In this document: in pieces, positions 54,826-63,871 of the stretch
Numbering within the stretch: the stretch's first letter is position 1
Layout of the letters: each line of letters starts with the position of its first letter
Origin: Bifidobacterium breve
GTDB taxonomy: Bacteria; Actinomycetota; Acidimicrobiia; Acidimicrobiales; Ilumatobacteraceae
Assembly: GCA_945886445.1 (NCBI GenBank)
Contig: CAMCZG010000001.1
Span: 1 to 64,000, forward strand
Length of the DNA: 64,000 bases
Reading direction: 5' to 3'
Program-made: the position numbers and the translations under genes
The notes under the pieces: generated by a model
Seen by the model: only the letters and a program-made list of their open reading frames with translations
Told to the model about the DNA's origin: nothing
The model's database searches: none

Positions 54826-56007
54826 GTGGAAAACGGAAATGGTGTGAGCATGGTCGCAAAGAAGCCAGCAAAGAAGTCAGCGGGAAAGAAGCCTGTTGCA
54901 AAGAAATCAACGGCAAAAAAGCCAGCGGCAAAGAAGTCTGTCGCACCAAAGAAAGCAGCATCCTCAAAATCCGTGTCTAAAAAAACTGTGAGCTCAAAGA
55001 AGTCGGCTCCTACCAAAAAAGTTGTAGCGAAAAAGGCACCTGCCAAAAAAGTGGTAGCCAAAAAAGTTGTTGCTAAGAAAACTCCAGCCAAAAAAGCACC
55101 TGCCAAAAAAATTGCTCCAAAGGTCGACCTGAAAAAAGTAGCAGCCGCCAAAAAAGCAGCTGAACTAGCAAAGAAAATTGCTGCAGAAAAAAAAGCAAAA
55201 GTGATTGCCGTACAGCGCGAAAAAGCCGCAAAAGCTAAGGCAGCTGCCGATGCAGTACGTGCAAAGGCTAAGGCTGCTGCCGAGCTCGCGCGTGCCAAGG
55301 CAAAAGCCGCAGCAGAAGAAAAGAAAGCTCGCGAAAAAATTCTTGCTCAACAAAAAAAGGAACAAGAGCTAGCGAAGAAAAAAGCCGATGCTGAAAAGGC
55401 GGTAATTGCCAAGCGGAAAGCTGCAGAAAAAGAAGTAGAGCGCCTCGCCAAAGAAGCTGAAAAGCAGGCCGAAGCAGATCGCAAGGCAGCCGAAAAAGAA
55501 ACTGCTCGCTTAGCGAAAGAAGCTGAGAGGCTCGCTGAAGTCGCTCGCAAGGTTGCAGAGAAAAAAGCGAAGGCTTTGGAAAAACCAGTCATCGTAAAGT
55601 TGCCTGTTCAAGATGGAATCACCCCAACTAAAGATTTTGATCTCAAGTTCCTCCAAGCGCAGCGTGAGATACTTCACTCAGAGCGCGTCAGTCTCGTTGG
55701 GCAAGCAACACGTCTTGAAGACGAAGCAAACGCACTCATTGCTGATGCTGAAATGGGAGATGTTCAATTTGATGACGAAGGCGGCGAGGGAGACACCATG
55801 GTTGTTGAACGTGAACGCGATCTCACCTTGTCGGCTTCGGCGCGTCACATTGTTGAACAAATCGACCTTTCATTAGAGAGCATTAAGGCGGGCGAATACG
55901 GCTACTCAGAACATTCTGGTAAGCCCATTCCACGGGAGCGCTTGAAAGCAATTCCGTGGACCACAGAACTCGTTGAAGAGCGAGTCGGCACATTCGGCCG
56001 CAGGTGA
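54826..56007 (+). CDS. DksA/TraR-like protein with histone-H1-like Lys/Ala-rich N-terminus
   Basis: A protein of 393 residues in three parts. Residues about 8-110 are repeats of KKPA/KKVVAKK type, rich in Lys, Ala and Pro, like histone H1 tails. Residues about 110-260 are a Lys/Ala/Glu helix with coiled-coil character. Residues about 270-393 are a DksA/TraR domain (FLQAQREILHSERVSLVGQA; YGYSEHSGKPIPRERLKAIP). The zinc-binding cysteines of DksA are replaced (SEHS; WTTELVEER), so no C4 zinc site can form. It may bind DNA through the tail and RNA polymerase through the DksA domain. GTG 54826 is the likely start; an internal ATG at 54850 is possible. It overlaps lspA by 4 bp. Confidence 0.85.
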   Translation: MENGNGVSMVAKKPAKKSAGKKPVAKKSTAKKPAAKKSVAPKKAASSKSVSKKTVSSKKSAPTKKVVAKKAPAKKVVAKKVVAKKTPAKKAPAKKIAPKVDLKKVAAAKKAAELAKKIAAEKKAKVIAVQREKAAKAKAAADAVRAKAKAAAELARAKAKAAAEEKKAREKILAQQKKEQELAKKKADAEKAVIAKRKAAEKEVERLAKEAEKQAEADRKAAEKETARLAKEAERLAEVARKVAEKKAKALEKPVIVKLPVQDGITPTKDFDLKFLQAQREILHSERVSLVGQATRLEDEANALIADAEMGDVQFDDEGGEGDTMVVERERDLTLSASARHIVEQIDLSLESIKAGEYGYSEHSGKPIPRERLKAIPWTTELVEERVGTFGRR

Positions 56008-56462
56008 CCTCTCTGCGCCGGTCTTCACTTGCGGTTGCGAGTGGAGTAGTGGCTTTCGATCAAATTACTAAACATTGGGCTGTGAGTCGTTTGGACGATG
56101 GTCACGTTGTAGGTGTGCTGGGAAGTTTGCGGTTCAATTTGTCGTTCAACAACGGTATGGCGTTTTCGCAAGGAACAGGAATTGGTCCCATTATTGGGGT
56201 ACTTGGAATGATCGTCGTGGCGTATTTGCTTGTAGGTATGCGGAGATCTTCGTTCAGTAGCGCAGTATTTGTTGGCTTAGTCGCCGGTGGTGCTGCAGGA
56301 AACATTGTCGATCGTCTGTTTCGCGGCGATGCGTGGTTACATGGTGCTGTCGTTGATTTCATCGACCTGCAGTGGTGGCCAGTTTTTAATATTGCCGATG
56401 CGGCAATTTGTATTGGTGGAGCACTTCTCGTTTTCACCTCATTTCGAACGGAGAAGTCATGA
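56004..56462 (+). CDS. lspA: Lipoprotein signal peptidase (SPase II)
   Basis: A protein of 152 residues with four membrane helices. The catalytic Asp residues are in AAGNIVDRLF and VFNIADAAICIG; DQITKHWAV and FNLSFNNGMAF are the other conserved boxes. It cleaves prolipoproteins such as the Lcl_C lipoprotein (2548) and the ferritin-like lipoprotein (11148) at the membrane. It starts with GTG inside the end of the DksA-like gene and overlaps rluD as ATGA. Confidence 0.93.
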   Translation: MTSLRRSSLAVASGVVAFDQITKHWAVSRLDDGHVVGVLGSLRFNLSFNNGMAFSQGTGIGPIIGVLGMIVVAYLLVGMRRSSFSSAVFVGLVAGGAAGNIVDRLFRGDAWLHGAVVDFIDLQWWPVFNIADAAICIGGALLVFTSFRTEKS

Positions 56463-57385
56463 TTGAAGAAATCCTCCCCCCAGCGTTAGCAGGAGATCGT
56501 CTCGACCGTGTTGTTGCGTTGCTCGCCGACATTAGTCGTGCGCAGTCGTCGTCGCTCATCAGCGTTGGCGGCGTTTCCATTGATGATGTGGTTTCAGTAA
56601 GCGGCAAGGTGAAAGTAGTAGCGGGTCAGAAAATTTCCATCGATCCAACGCGCGTGCCTGAAAAAGAACTTCCACAAGGTGACCCATCGGTCGTGCTTGA
56701 CATTGTTTATGCAGACGACTCAGTGGTCGTCATCAATAAAACTAATGGTCTTGTGGTGCACCCAGGAGCAGGCAACATGACAGGAACATTGGTGAATGGC
56801 ATTTTGGCCCTATACCCAGAAGTGGCCGGGGTGGGAGAGTCCATGCGTCCAGGCATTGTGCACCGTCTCGATATTGGCACCACCGGATTAATGGTGGTGG
56901 CACGCACACAAAACGCATATGAGTCATTGGTCGATGCACTGAGCGATCGAACAGTGAAGCGAGAATATTTTGCATTAACAGTTGGTCATTTCGATGCGCC
57001 ATCAGGAGTCGTCGATGCGGCTATTGGTAGAGACCCTCGCGATGTGATGCGGATGACCATTGTTGTTGATGGCAAATTTGCGCGTACCCATTATGAAGTC
57101 ACTGAAGAGTTCGATACGCCTATTCCGGTGAGCACAGTTCGCTGCCGTTTGGAAACAGGACGCACACATCAAATTCGCGTGCATCTTGCCGCAGTGGGTC
57201 ACCCCGTCATTGGCGATGGAACATACGGTGGGGCACGAGCTGGGCTTCCTTTTTCGCGACCTGCATTGCACGCAGTGAAATTAGGATTCGATCACCCTGC
57301 CACTGGTGAAGCGATGTCATTTGATGCGCCGATGCCAAGTGACATTTCAACCTTGTTGGAAGGCTTGGGAGTTACTGCCTCTTAG
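56459..57385 (+). CDS. rluD: 23S rRNA pseudouridine synthase, RluD-like
   Basis: A protein of 308 residues. The N-terminal S4 domain is at about residues 10-65; the catalytic domain has VVHPGAGNMTGTLVNG, the active-site Asp in HRLDIGTTGLMVVA, and RTHQIRVHLAAVGHPVIGD. It isomerises uridines in 23S rRNA; target position is inferred from family. Follows lspA in many actinobacteria. The stop overlaps the convergent Rrf2 gene by 4 bp. Confidence 0.9.
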   Translation: MIEEILPPALAGDRLDRVVALLADISRAQSSSLISVGGVSIDDVVSVSGKVKVVAGQKISIDPTRVPEKELPQGDPSVVLDIVYADDSVVVINKTNGLVVHPGAGNMTGTLVNGILALYPEVAGVGESMRPGIVHRLDIGTTGLMVVARTQNAYESLVDALSDRTVKREYFALTVGHFDAPSGVVDAAIGRDPRDVMRMTIVVDGKFARTHYEVTEEFDTPIPVSTVRCRLETGRTHQIRVHLAAVGHPVIGDGTYGGARAGLPFSRPALHAVKLGFDHPATGEAMSFDAPMPSDISTLLEGLGVTAS

Positions 57386-57834
57386 TGGGTGTGTTCGATT
57401 GCAGGCCACGGTGCGACACCGCTTGCTGCATTTGCAATACCAGCAAGTGTGTACTGCTCAAGATGTTGTTTCATATGGTCACCAGCGGCACCCCAAATGG
57501 CAAGCAAAACACACTGACCTTCGTGGTTGCATGCTTCGTCTTCGTGGGGTTGCCCAAAGTCGCCAATGGTGATGGGTCCATCGACAGCGGAAATGACCTC
57601 AGATAATTTGATGTCTGCAGGGTCGCGTGCCAATACGTAGCCACCACCCACGCCACGCTTTGATTTCACCAACCCGGCACCTTTTAAGGCAAGAAGAATT
57701 TGTTCAAGATAAGGCTGGGGTAGCGCGGTGCGCTCGGCAATGTCACGCACAGAGGTAGGCCCAGAACTGTCTGCGTGCAGGGCAAGGGAGAGGAGTGCTC
57801 GGCAGGCGTAGTCGCCACGGGTAGAAACTCTCAC
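57382..57834 (-). CDS. Rrf2-family transcription regulator
   Basis: About 150 residues from GTG 57834: RVSTRGDYACRALLSLA, PQPYLEQILLALKGAGLVKS and the wing SKRGVGGGYVLAR are typical of Rrf2/IscR/NsrR. The cluster-binding region has only two Cys in CNHEGQCVL; IscR-type proteins have three, so cluster binding is uncertain. GTG 57834 fits the family N-terminus and has TACGAT 6 bases upstream, a leaderless arrangement. An upstream ATG (57873) adds residues without family similarity. Its targets are not evident from context. Confidence 0.88.
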   Translation of the reverse strand: MRVSTRGDYACRALLSLALHADSSGPTSVRDIAERTALPQPYLEQILLALKGAGLVKSKRGVGGGYVLARDPADIKLSEVISAVDGPITIGDFGQPHEDEACNHEGQCVLLAIWGAAGDHMKQHLEQYTLAGIANAASGVAPWPAIEHTH

Positions 57835-57840
57835 GTCTCT

Positions 57841-57846
57841 ATCGTA
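57841..57846 (-). promoter_or_regulatory. Candidate -10 of the Rrf2 gene (leaderless)
   Basis: TACGAT on the minus strand ends 6 bases before the GTG at 57834 and no Shine-Dalgarno intervenes, so transcription probably begins at the start codon. Confidence 0.5.
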
Positions 57847-57892
57847 CGGGGTGTTGGCGTTGTGTTCAGCCATCGTGAGGTGGTTCACTGCA

Positions 57893-59020
57893 GTGGTGCC
57901 TTTAGATGTTGCCCCTGTCCCCATTTTGCCAGATTTCTCTGGCGGGGCAATTTGCAACATCATTCCGTACTTGTTGTCGCCTCAGGCGACTCACCAGGCA
58001 AATGCTCCCGACTGGCTCCCAGTTGGTGCTGTTGGGGCAAAGCGGGCCGTGGTGCTCATCGTCGACGGTTTGGGGTGGAACCAGTTTCAGGAACGCACAG
58101 CGCTCGCACCGACCATGGCAAACATGTCGGCTTCGCGTATCACCAGCGTTGCACCCACCACTACCGCCACGGCTCTCACTTCTATTGCAACGGGCTTGGC
58201 CCCAGGTGAACATGGCATTGTTGGCTACCGAATGCAAATTGACTCATACGTCATGAACTCCTTGCGATGGGCCGATGAAAAAGGAGACTTGCGACGTCAG
58301 TTTCCTCCACACGACGTGCAGCCATTTCCTCCCTTTTTGGGTTCGTCGGTTCCTGTTATTTCGAAAGCAGAGTTAGAGGGCAGTGGTTTCACGGAAGCGC
58401 ATTTGAAGGGTGTTCGCCATCACGGATGGAGAGTGTCGTCAAGTATTCCTGTCATCATTGAAGAACTCCTCAATGCGGGCGAAAATTTTGTATACGCGTA
58501 TTACGACGGCATCGACAAAATTGCGCACGAAAGAGGTTTCGGTGCTTTTTACGATGCAGAACTACGTGTTGTCGATGCGCTCATCTCAGACATCATTTCG
58601 CGTTTGCCAAGCGATACTGCACTGTATGTAACTGCCGACCATGGTCAGGTGCATGTCAATGACAACGTGGTGCGGCTCGACAACGACGTCATGAACCTTG
58701 TACGTACTCAAAGTGGTGAGGGGCGATTCCGTTGGCTGCATGCACGCAGAGGCATGGAGGCCCAGTTACTTGAGGTGTGTACCGAGAAATTTTCTCACTG
58801 CGCATGGGTGCGTTCTCAAGAACAAATTCTCGACGAGCATTGGTTTGGTCCCGTTATGCGCCCTGTTGTGCAAAGGCGTCTCGGGGAAGTTGCGCTTGTG
58901 CCGTATGAACCGGTGACATTCTTTGACCCAGCCGATTCTGGGCCTTTTCAACTCGTCTGTCGTCATGGTTCACTTACTGACGATGAGATGTATGTCCCTT
59001 TGCTTGCTCATCGCTCATAA
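57893..59020 (+). CDS. Alkaline phosphatase superfamily, type I phosphodiesterase-like
   Basis: About 375 residues. Metal- and substrate-binding motifs of nucleotide pyrophosphatase/phosphodiesterases are present: VVLIVDGLGWNQF, the nucleophile Thr region VAPTTTATALTSIATGLAPGEHG, YYDGIDKIAHERG and YVTADHGQVHV. It hydrolyses phosphodiester or phosphonate bonds; the substrate is unknown. No signal peptide is seen if GTG 57893 is the start; the frame is open to 57851, but that would run into the divergent Rrf2 promoter. Confidence 0.83.
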   Translation: MVPLDVAPVPILPDFSGGAICNIIPYLLSPQATHQANAPDWLPVGAVGAKRAVVLIVDGLGWNQFQERTALAPTMANMSASRITSVAPTTTATALTSIATGLAPGEHGIVGYRMQIDSYVMNSLRWADEKGDLRRQFPPHDVQPFPPFLGSSVPVISKAELEGSGFTEAHLKGVRHHGWRVSSSIPVIIEELLNAGENFVYAYYDGIDKIAHERGFGAFYDAELRVVDALISDIISRLPSDTALYVTADHGQVHVNDNVVRLDNDVMNLVRTQSGEGRFRWLHARRGMEAQLLEVCTEKFSHCAWVRSQEQILDEHWFGPVMRPVVQRRLGEVALVPYEPVTFFDPADSGPFQLVCRHGSLTDDEMYVPLLAHRS

Positions 59021-59059
59021 GTCTTGCTTCAGTGCTGCACCCCTCTAGAGTGTGGCTGT

Positions 59060-59485
59060 ATGAGCACCTCCGATGAACTAGTGGAAACCGTTACGGCCCC
59101 CGCCAAGGTCATGCGTATTGGCTCGATGGTGAAGCAGTTGCTCGAAGAAGCACATGCCACTCGTCTCGACGAAGCAAGTCGGGAAAGAATGGCAGAAATC
59201 TATGAACGCTCCATTGTGGAATTAGGCGACGCGTTATCACCCGATCTGCAAGCGGAATTAAAAATGCTGGCCTTGCCATTCACCGATGGTGAAATTCCGA
59301 GCGAAGCGGAAATTCGTGTTGCCAAAGCTCAGCTCGTTGGCTGGCTAGAAGGTTTGTTTCATGGAATTCAGGCCACGCTTTTCGCTCAACAGGTGGCAGC
59401 GCGTCAGCAATTCGAAGAAATTCGCCAACTACCTACTGGCCAAGACCCCGAGGCGGGAGCTGGTCATAATGGTCAATATCTCTAA
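59060..59485 (+). CDS. bpa: Bacterial proteasome activator (Bpa/PafE)
   Basis: A protein of 141 residues. PAKVMRIGSMVKQLLEEAHA, ALPFTDGEIPSEAEIRVAKA and QLVGWLEGLFHGIQATLFAQQ are the conserved helices of DUF2587. The protein ends GQYL, the motif that docks into the 20S proteasome alpha ring. Bpa opens the proteasome gate without ATP and helps degrade unfolded proteins. TAGAGT lies 8 bases before ATG 59060. It implies that a prcAB proteasome is encoded elsewhere in this genome. Confidence 0.95.
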   Translation: MSTSDELVETVTAPAKVMRIGSMVKQLLEEAHATRLDEASRERMAEIYERSIVELGDALSPDLQAELKMLALPFTDGEIPSEAEIRVAKAQLVGWLEGLFHGIQATLFAQQVAARQQFEEIRQLPTGQDPEAGAGHNGQYL

Positions 59486-59547
59486 TCAGTCGGTCTTTTT
59501 CATCCCGCGTCACACGGGTTTGGTAGTTTCGTCTTTCTGACGCCACT

Positions 59548-62500
59548 ATGACTGAATCTTTTACTCACCTCCATGTTCACACCGAGTTCTCAATGCTCGA
59601 CGGTGCTTCGCGCCTCGACGAACTTGTGGCGGCGGCAGTGGCCGATGGTCAGCCTGCGCTCGGCATTACCGATCACGGCAACATGTACGGGGTGCTCGAC
59701 TTTTACCGAGAATGTAAAAGCCAGGGCATTAAACCCATCATTGGCACCGAGGCCTATATGGCACACGAGTCACGCCACGAGCGCCCGGCGCGACGTGGCC
59801 GTATCGACGACACTGGTGGCGATACCGAGTCAGGTAGCAAGTTGTACTACCACCTCACGTTGCTTGCAGAAAATACCACCGGCTATCGCAACCTCATTCA
59901 ATTATCAAGCCTGGCTTTCCTCGAGGGGTACTACTACAAGCCCCGCCTCGACTGGGAACTGCTCGAAAAATATAGCGAAGGTCTGATTGCCTCAACAGGT
60001 TGCTTAGGTGGGCATGTTTTGCAGTCGCTGTTGCGTGGTGACGACAAAGGTGCTCTGGAAAAGGCTTCACGTTTGCAAGACATCTTTGGTCGCGACAATT
60101 TGTTTGTGGAATTGCAAGATCACGGTATTCCTGCGCAGCTAGAAACAAACCCCAAGCTCATCGAAATCGCAAAGAAAATTAATGCTCCCCTCATTGCAAC
60201 CAACGACTCGCACTACACGCAGCGTCACGACCACACGGCACACGATGCTTTGCTATGTGTGCAAACAGGGGCATTGTTGTCTGACCCCAACAGGTTTAAG
60301 TTCGAAGGCGAAGAGCACTATCTCAAATCAGCTGCAGAAATGCGCTGGCTCTTTCGTGATTTCCCAGAGGCCTGCAACAGCACGTTATGGATCGCAGAGC
60401 GCGCCAATGTCCATATCGATTTTGAACAAGTACACCTTCCCGACTTTCCAGTACCTGAAGGTTTTGCCAACGATGAAGAGTATTTGCAACACCTCACCAC
60501 TGAAGGAGCAAAGTTCCGCTGGGGTGAAAAAATGCCAAAGGAAGTTGTCGAACGGCTCGCATTTGAAATCAAAGTCATTATCGACATGGGCTTCGCTTCG
60601 TACTTTCTCATTGTGTGGGATCTCATTAAACATGCGCGCGATAACAACATCCGTGTAGGGCCTGGTCGCGGTTCTGCAGCCGGTTGCGCTGTCGCCTACG
60701 CATTGCGCATCACCGATCTCGACCCCATCAAGTACGACCTCTTATTTGAACGCTTCTTGAACCCCAGCCGTGTATCAATGCCCGATATCGACATGGACTT
60801 CGACTCTCGTTACCGCGAAGAAATGATCCGTTATGCAACGGAAAAATATGGTCGCGACCACGTGGCCCAAATCATTACCTTTGGCACCATTAAGGCCCGT
60901 AATGCCGTGCGCGATGCCGCACGCGTTCTCGGTTACCCATATGGGTTGGGCGATAAAATTGCGAAGTCTCTGCCGCCGTTGGTGATGGGTCGCGATACTC
61001 CGTTGAAATACTGCTTTGAATATGCGGCAAAGCATCACGACGGCTTTCGTGCATCATCTGAACTACGTGAGCTTGTTAATTCCGACCCCGACGTAAAGCG
61101 CGTTGTGGAAGTGGCAATGGGCTTAGAAGGCCTCAAGCGCTCCGACGGCATTCACGCAGCTGCTGTAGTTATTACTCGTGAGGCACTTACCGAGTATTTG
61201 CCTATTCAACGCAAACCCGACCCTGGTCAAAGTGCAGAGTTGTCTCCGGTTGTTACTCAGTACGAAATGCACGGAGTAGAAGCGCTTGGTCTTCTCAAAA
61301 TGGACTTTCTTGGTTTGCGTAACCTCGATGTCATCACCGACACCATGGCAATGGTGCGCGCCAGCTATGACCCCAACTTCGACATCGATACAGTGTCGTT
61401 AACCGACCCTCAAACATTCGACCTCTTGGCTCGCGGCGACACCATTGGCGTGTTTCAGTTAGAAAGCCCGCCCATGCGCGCATTGCTCAAATCGCTTGCG
61501 CCGAATGCGCTTGAAGATGTTGCTGCAGTGGTTGCGCTGTACCGCCCTGGTCCAATGAGCGTCAACATGCACTACGACTATGCCGATTATAAAAACGACC
61601 GCAAAGAGCCGGTGTATTTCCACCCCGATGCACAAGAATTGCTCAGCGATACGTACGGTCTCATGGTGTACCAAGAGAGCATGATGCGCGTGGCGCAGAA
61701 ATTTGCTGGCTATTCACTTGCCGAAGCCGACAACTTGCGTAAGGCCTGTGGAAAGAAACTGCCAGAGCTCATGGCAAAAGAACGCGATGGTTTCGAGCTT
61801 GGTTGCGAAAACAGCGGATACGGAAAAGTTCTCGGCAAACAACTCTTTGACGTCATTGAAAAATTTGCCGACTACGCATTCAACAAAAGTCACGCATATG
61901 GCTATGCGCTCGTTGCATATCAAACTGCATTCCTCAAAGCGCATTACCCAGTGGAGTACGCAGCATGTTTGCTCAGCAGCGTGAAGGGCAACTTCGATAA
62001 GGGCGCTATCTATCTCTCCGATGCGCGTGCAAGTGGCATTGCAGTGCGCACTCCCGACATCAACTTGTCGCGTTCCGATTTTATTTCTCTCATGCCTCAG
62101 GGCGAGAAGGCAGTCAGCTTTGGTTTGTCTGCTATTCGTAACGTAGGCGAGGGCCTAGTAGAACAAATGTTGGCAGAGCGCGATGCCAATGGTCCGTTTG
62201 CAACGTTCCATGAATTCGCAGAGCGCACTCCTGAAACTGTGCTGAATAAGCGCACGGTTGAGTCGCTCATCAAAGCAGGCGCCTTCGACACCCTTGGGCA
62301 TCCACGCCGTGGGTTACTCATGTCTTTTGAACGTATTCTCGACAGCAGCATCACTCGTCGTCGCGAACGCGATCGCGGCATCATGAGTTTGTTTGGCGAT
62401 GAAATGGCAAGCGACAATGGCTTTACCGATCGCGTCGAAATCCCTGCTTTAGAGTTCGATAAAACCGATCAGTTGCGCAATGAAAAAGACATGTTGGGTC

Positions 62501-63075
62501 TCTACGTCTCAGACCACCCGCTCATGGGTATTGAGCATGCATTGCGGCGCAGAATTGATTGCGGAATTGGTGAGGCACGCGAGCGCGATGATGGTTCTTT
62601 TGTTATGACCGGTGGCGTCATTACTGGCTTAGCCAAGAAGTACACCAAAAAAGGCGACCAAATGGCCGTCTTTGTTTTGGAAGATCTCGACTCAAGCATT
62701 GAAGCCACGGTGTTTCCAAAAACCCTCACCGACTTTGCTCATCTGCTCACCGACGATGCAATTGTTGCCATTCGGGGGCGAATTGACCGCCGTGACGATG
62801 CCCGCGTTGGCATCATGGTCACCAAAGTCGAAGTTCTTGAGCACCTCGGTCAAGGCGCACGTGTCGTTACCCTCAAATTGCCCGCTGCAGCCATTAACGA
62901 ATCAGCCATTGCGCGATTGAAAGGCATTTTGGTGGAATTCCCCGGGGAAGTTCCCGTCTTTGTCGACATGGGAGGCGATGTCACCGTGCAACTTGGCGCG
63001 GGCTTCAATGTCAATATCGACAAGGCGATGGGCGATCTCGTTGTCGCATTTGGTGACAGTGTTGTGGTCGCCTAG
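59548..63075 (+). CDS. dnaE: DNA polymerase III alpha subunit
   Basis: A protein of 1175 residues, DnaE1 type. Domains: PHP (FTHLHVHTEFSMLDGASRL, near residue 5), palm with PDIDMDFDSRY and GRGSAAGC, fingers with QLESPPMRALLK and YRPGPMS, and a C-terminal OB fold (VMTGGVITGLAKKYTKKGDQ). It is the replicative polymerase catalytic subunit. The start at ATG 59548 gives a normal N-terminus; no strong Shine-Dalgarno is visible. The 131 bp after it contain only short T runs and a possible promoter for the next gene. Confidence 0.97.
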   Translation: MTESFTHLHVHTEFSMLDGASRLDELVAAAVADGQPALGITDHGNMYGVLDFYRECKSQGIKPIIGTEAYMAHESRHERPARRGRIDDTGGDTESGSKLYYHLTLLAENTTGYRNLIQLSSLAFLEGYYYKPRLDWELLEKYSEGLIASTGCLGGHVLQSLLRGDDKGALEKASRLQDIFGRDNLFVELQDHGIPAQLETNPKLIEIAKKINAPLIATNDSHYTQRHDHTAHDALLCVQTGALLSDPNRFKFEGEEHYLKSAAEMRWLFRDFPEACNSTLWIAERANVHIDFEQVHLPDFPVPEGFANDEEYLQHLTTEGAKFRWGEKMPKEVVERLAFEIKVIIDMGFASYFLIVWDLIKHARDNNIRVGPGRGSAAGCAVAYALRITDLDPIKYDLLFERFLNPSRVSMPDIDMDFDSRYREEMIRYATEKYGRDHVAQIITFGTIKARNAVRDAARVLGYPYGLGDKIAKSLPPLVMGRDTPLKYCFEYAAKHHDGFRASSELRELVNSDPDVKRVVEVAMGLEGLKRSDGIHAAAVVITREALTEYLPIQRKPDPGQSAELSPVVTQYEMHGVEALGLLKMDFLGLRNLDVITDTMAMVRASYDPNFDIDTVSLTDPQTFDLLARGDTIGVFQLESPPMRALLKSLAPNALEDVAAVVALYRPGPMSVNMHYDYADYKNDRKEPVYFHPDAQELLSDTYGLMVYQESMMRVAQKFAGYSLAEADNLRKACGKKLPELMAKERDGFELGCENSGYGKVLGKQLFDVIEKFADYAFNKSHAYGYALVAYQTAFLKAHYPVEYAACLLSSVKGNFDKGAIYLSDARASGIAVRTPDINLSRSDFISLMPQGEKAVSFGLSAIRNVGEGLVEQMLAERDANGPFATFHEFAERTPETVLNKRTVESLIKAGAFDTLGHPRRGLLMSFERILDSSITRRRERDRGIMSLFGDEMASDNGFTDRVEIPALEFDKTDQLRNEKDMLGLYVSDHPLMGIEHALRRRIDCGIGEARERDDGSFVMTGGVITGLAKKYTKKGDQMAVFVLEDLDSSIEATVFPKTLTDFAHLLTDDAIVAIRGRIDRRDDARVGIMVTKVEVLEHLGQGARVVTLKLPAAAINESAIARLKGILVEFPGEVPVFVDMGGDVTVQLGAGFNVNIDKAMGDLVVAFGDSVVVA

Positions 63076-63206
63076 TGCGATATCAGCATTTTTTTGCCCG
63101 TTTTTGTGAAGTTTCTCAACTGATTTGTTCATTGCGTAGGCGCAAGGCAAATCCGCTGGCAGAATGGGGGGCGAATGTGCAGGTTCAGTAAGGAGCATCT
63201 GGCGCT

Positions 63207-63866
63207 ATGGCACTAGAGGTCGACACTAGAGACTCATCGGCAATGACCGAGACTGATCTCGAGGAAATGGCCTCCATGGGGGGCGCTTTTGACATGGAAT
63301 TATTGTCGAAAGCTCAAACAGACTGGGTACTCAATACCACCGCCCGGCTCGATGGCAAATTGCACGGATACAGCTTTTCCACCCTGGAACGTATTGGTGG
63401 CACCCCTTGTGTGCTCTTGGGGCTCATGAGCATTAAGCGCACTCCGAAGCGTGACTCAATCTTGAAGGGCCTCATGACCGAGGCCTACCACAGGGCCCTC
63501 ATGGCTTTCCCCGACGAAGACGTTGTCGTGGGGTCGCGCTTCACGAGCGCTCACGGACTCGAAGCATTCAAGGCTCTGACCGAAATGATTCCTCGTCCTG
63601 GGCACCGCGCCGTGGGCGAAGAGCGAGCATGGGGTCGGCGTTTATCGAAGCGTTTTGGTGTCGAGCGCGCTTATGACGAGCAGTCATTCATTGTGAAATC
63701 TGCCGGGCAATCTGGCTTTCTCGATCATGAATCAACGAAGCCGGAAAAAATTAATGCCGACATTGCGGCAATGTTTGACAAAGTGGCAGCCAACAAAGGT
63801 GGAGCACTCATCGTTCATGGTTGGACCATGACCGAAAGCCTTGTCAAACTCGGCAAATTGCAGTAA
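63207..63866 (+). CDS. Conserved-looking protein of unknown function
   Basis: A protein of 219 residues. An acidic N-terminus is followed by FDMELLSKAQTDWVLNTTAR, GYSFSTLERIGGTPCVLLGL, and EDVVVGSRFTSAHGLEAF, then a C-terminal part with GGALIVHGWT. The central strands could form an acetyltransferase-like (GNAT) fold, but I do not recognise a family and no acetyl-CoA loop is clear. AAGGAG lies about 12 bases before ATG 63207; ATG 63243 is an alternative. It is on the same strand as dnaE. Confidence 0.65.
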   Translation: MALEVDTRDSSAMTETDLEEMASMGGAFDMELLSKAQTDWVLNTTARLDGKLHGYSFSTLERIGGTPCVLLGLMSIKRTPKRDSILKGLMTEAYHRALMAFPDEDVVVGSRFTSAHGLEAFKALTEMIPRPGHRAVGEERAWGRRLSKRFGVERAYDEQSFIVKSAGQSGFLDHESTKPEKINADIAAMFDKVAANKGGALIVHGWTMTESLVKLGKLQ

Positions 63867-63871
63867 CCCTC

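Noticed and set aside
54810-55298. Minus-strand 162-codon frame rich in Ala and Phe that looks like a membrane protein
   Set aside because: It is the complement of the Lys/Ala repeat region of the DksA-like gene; AAG/AAA codons read backwards give Phe/Leu. No Shine-Dalgarno or family similarity.
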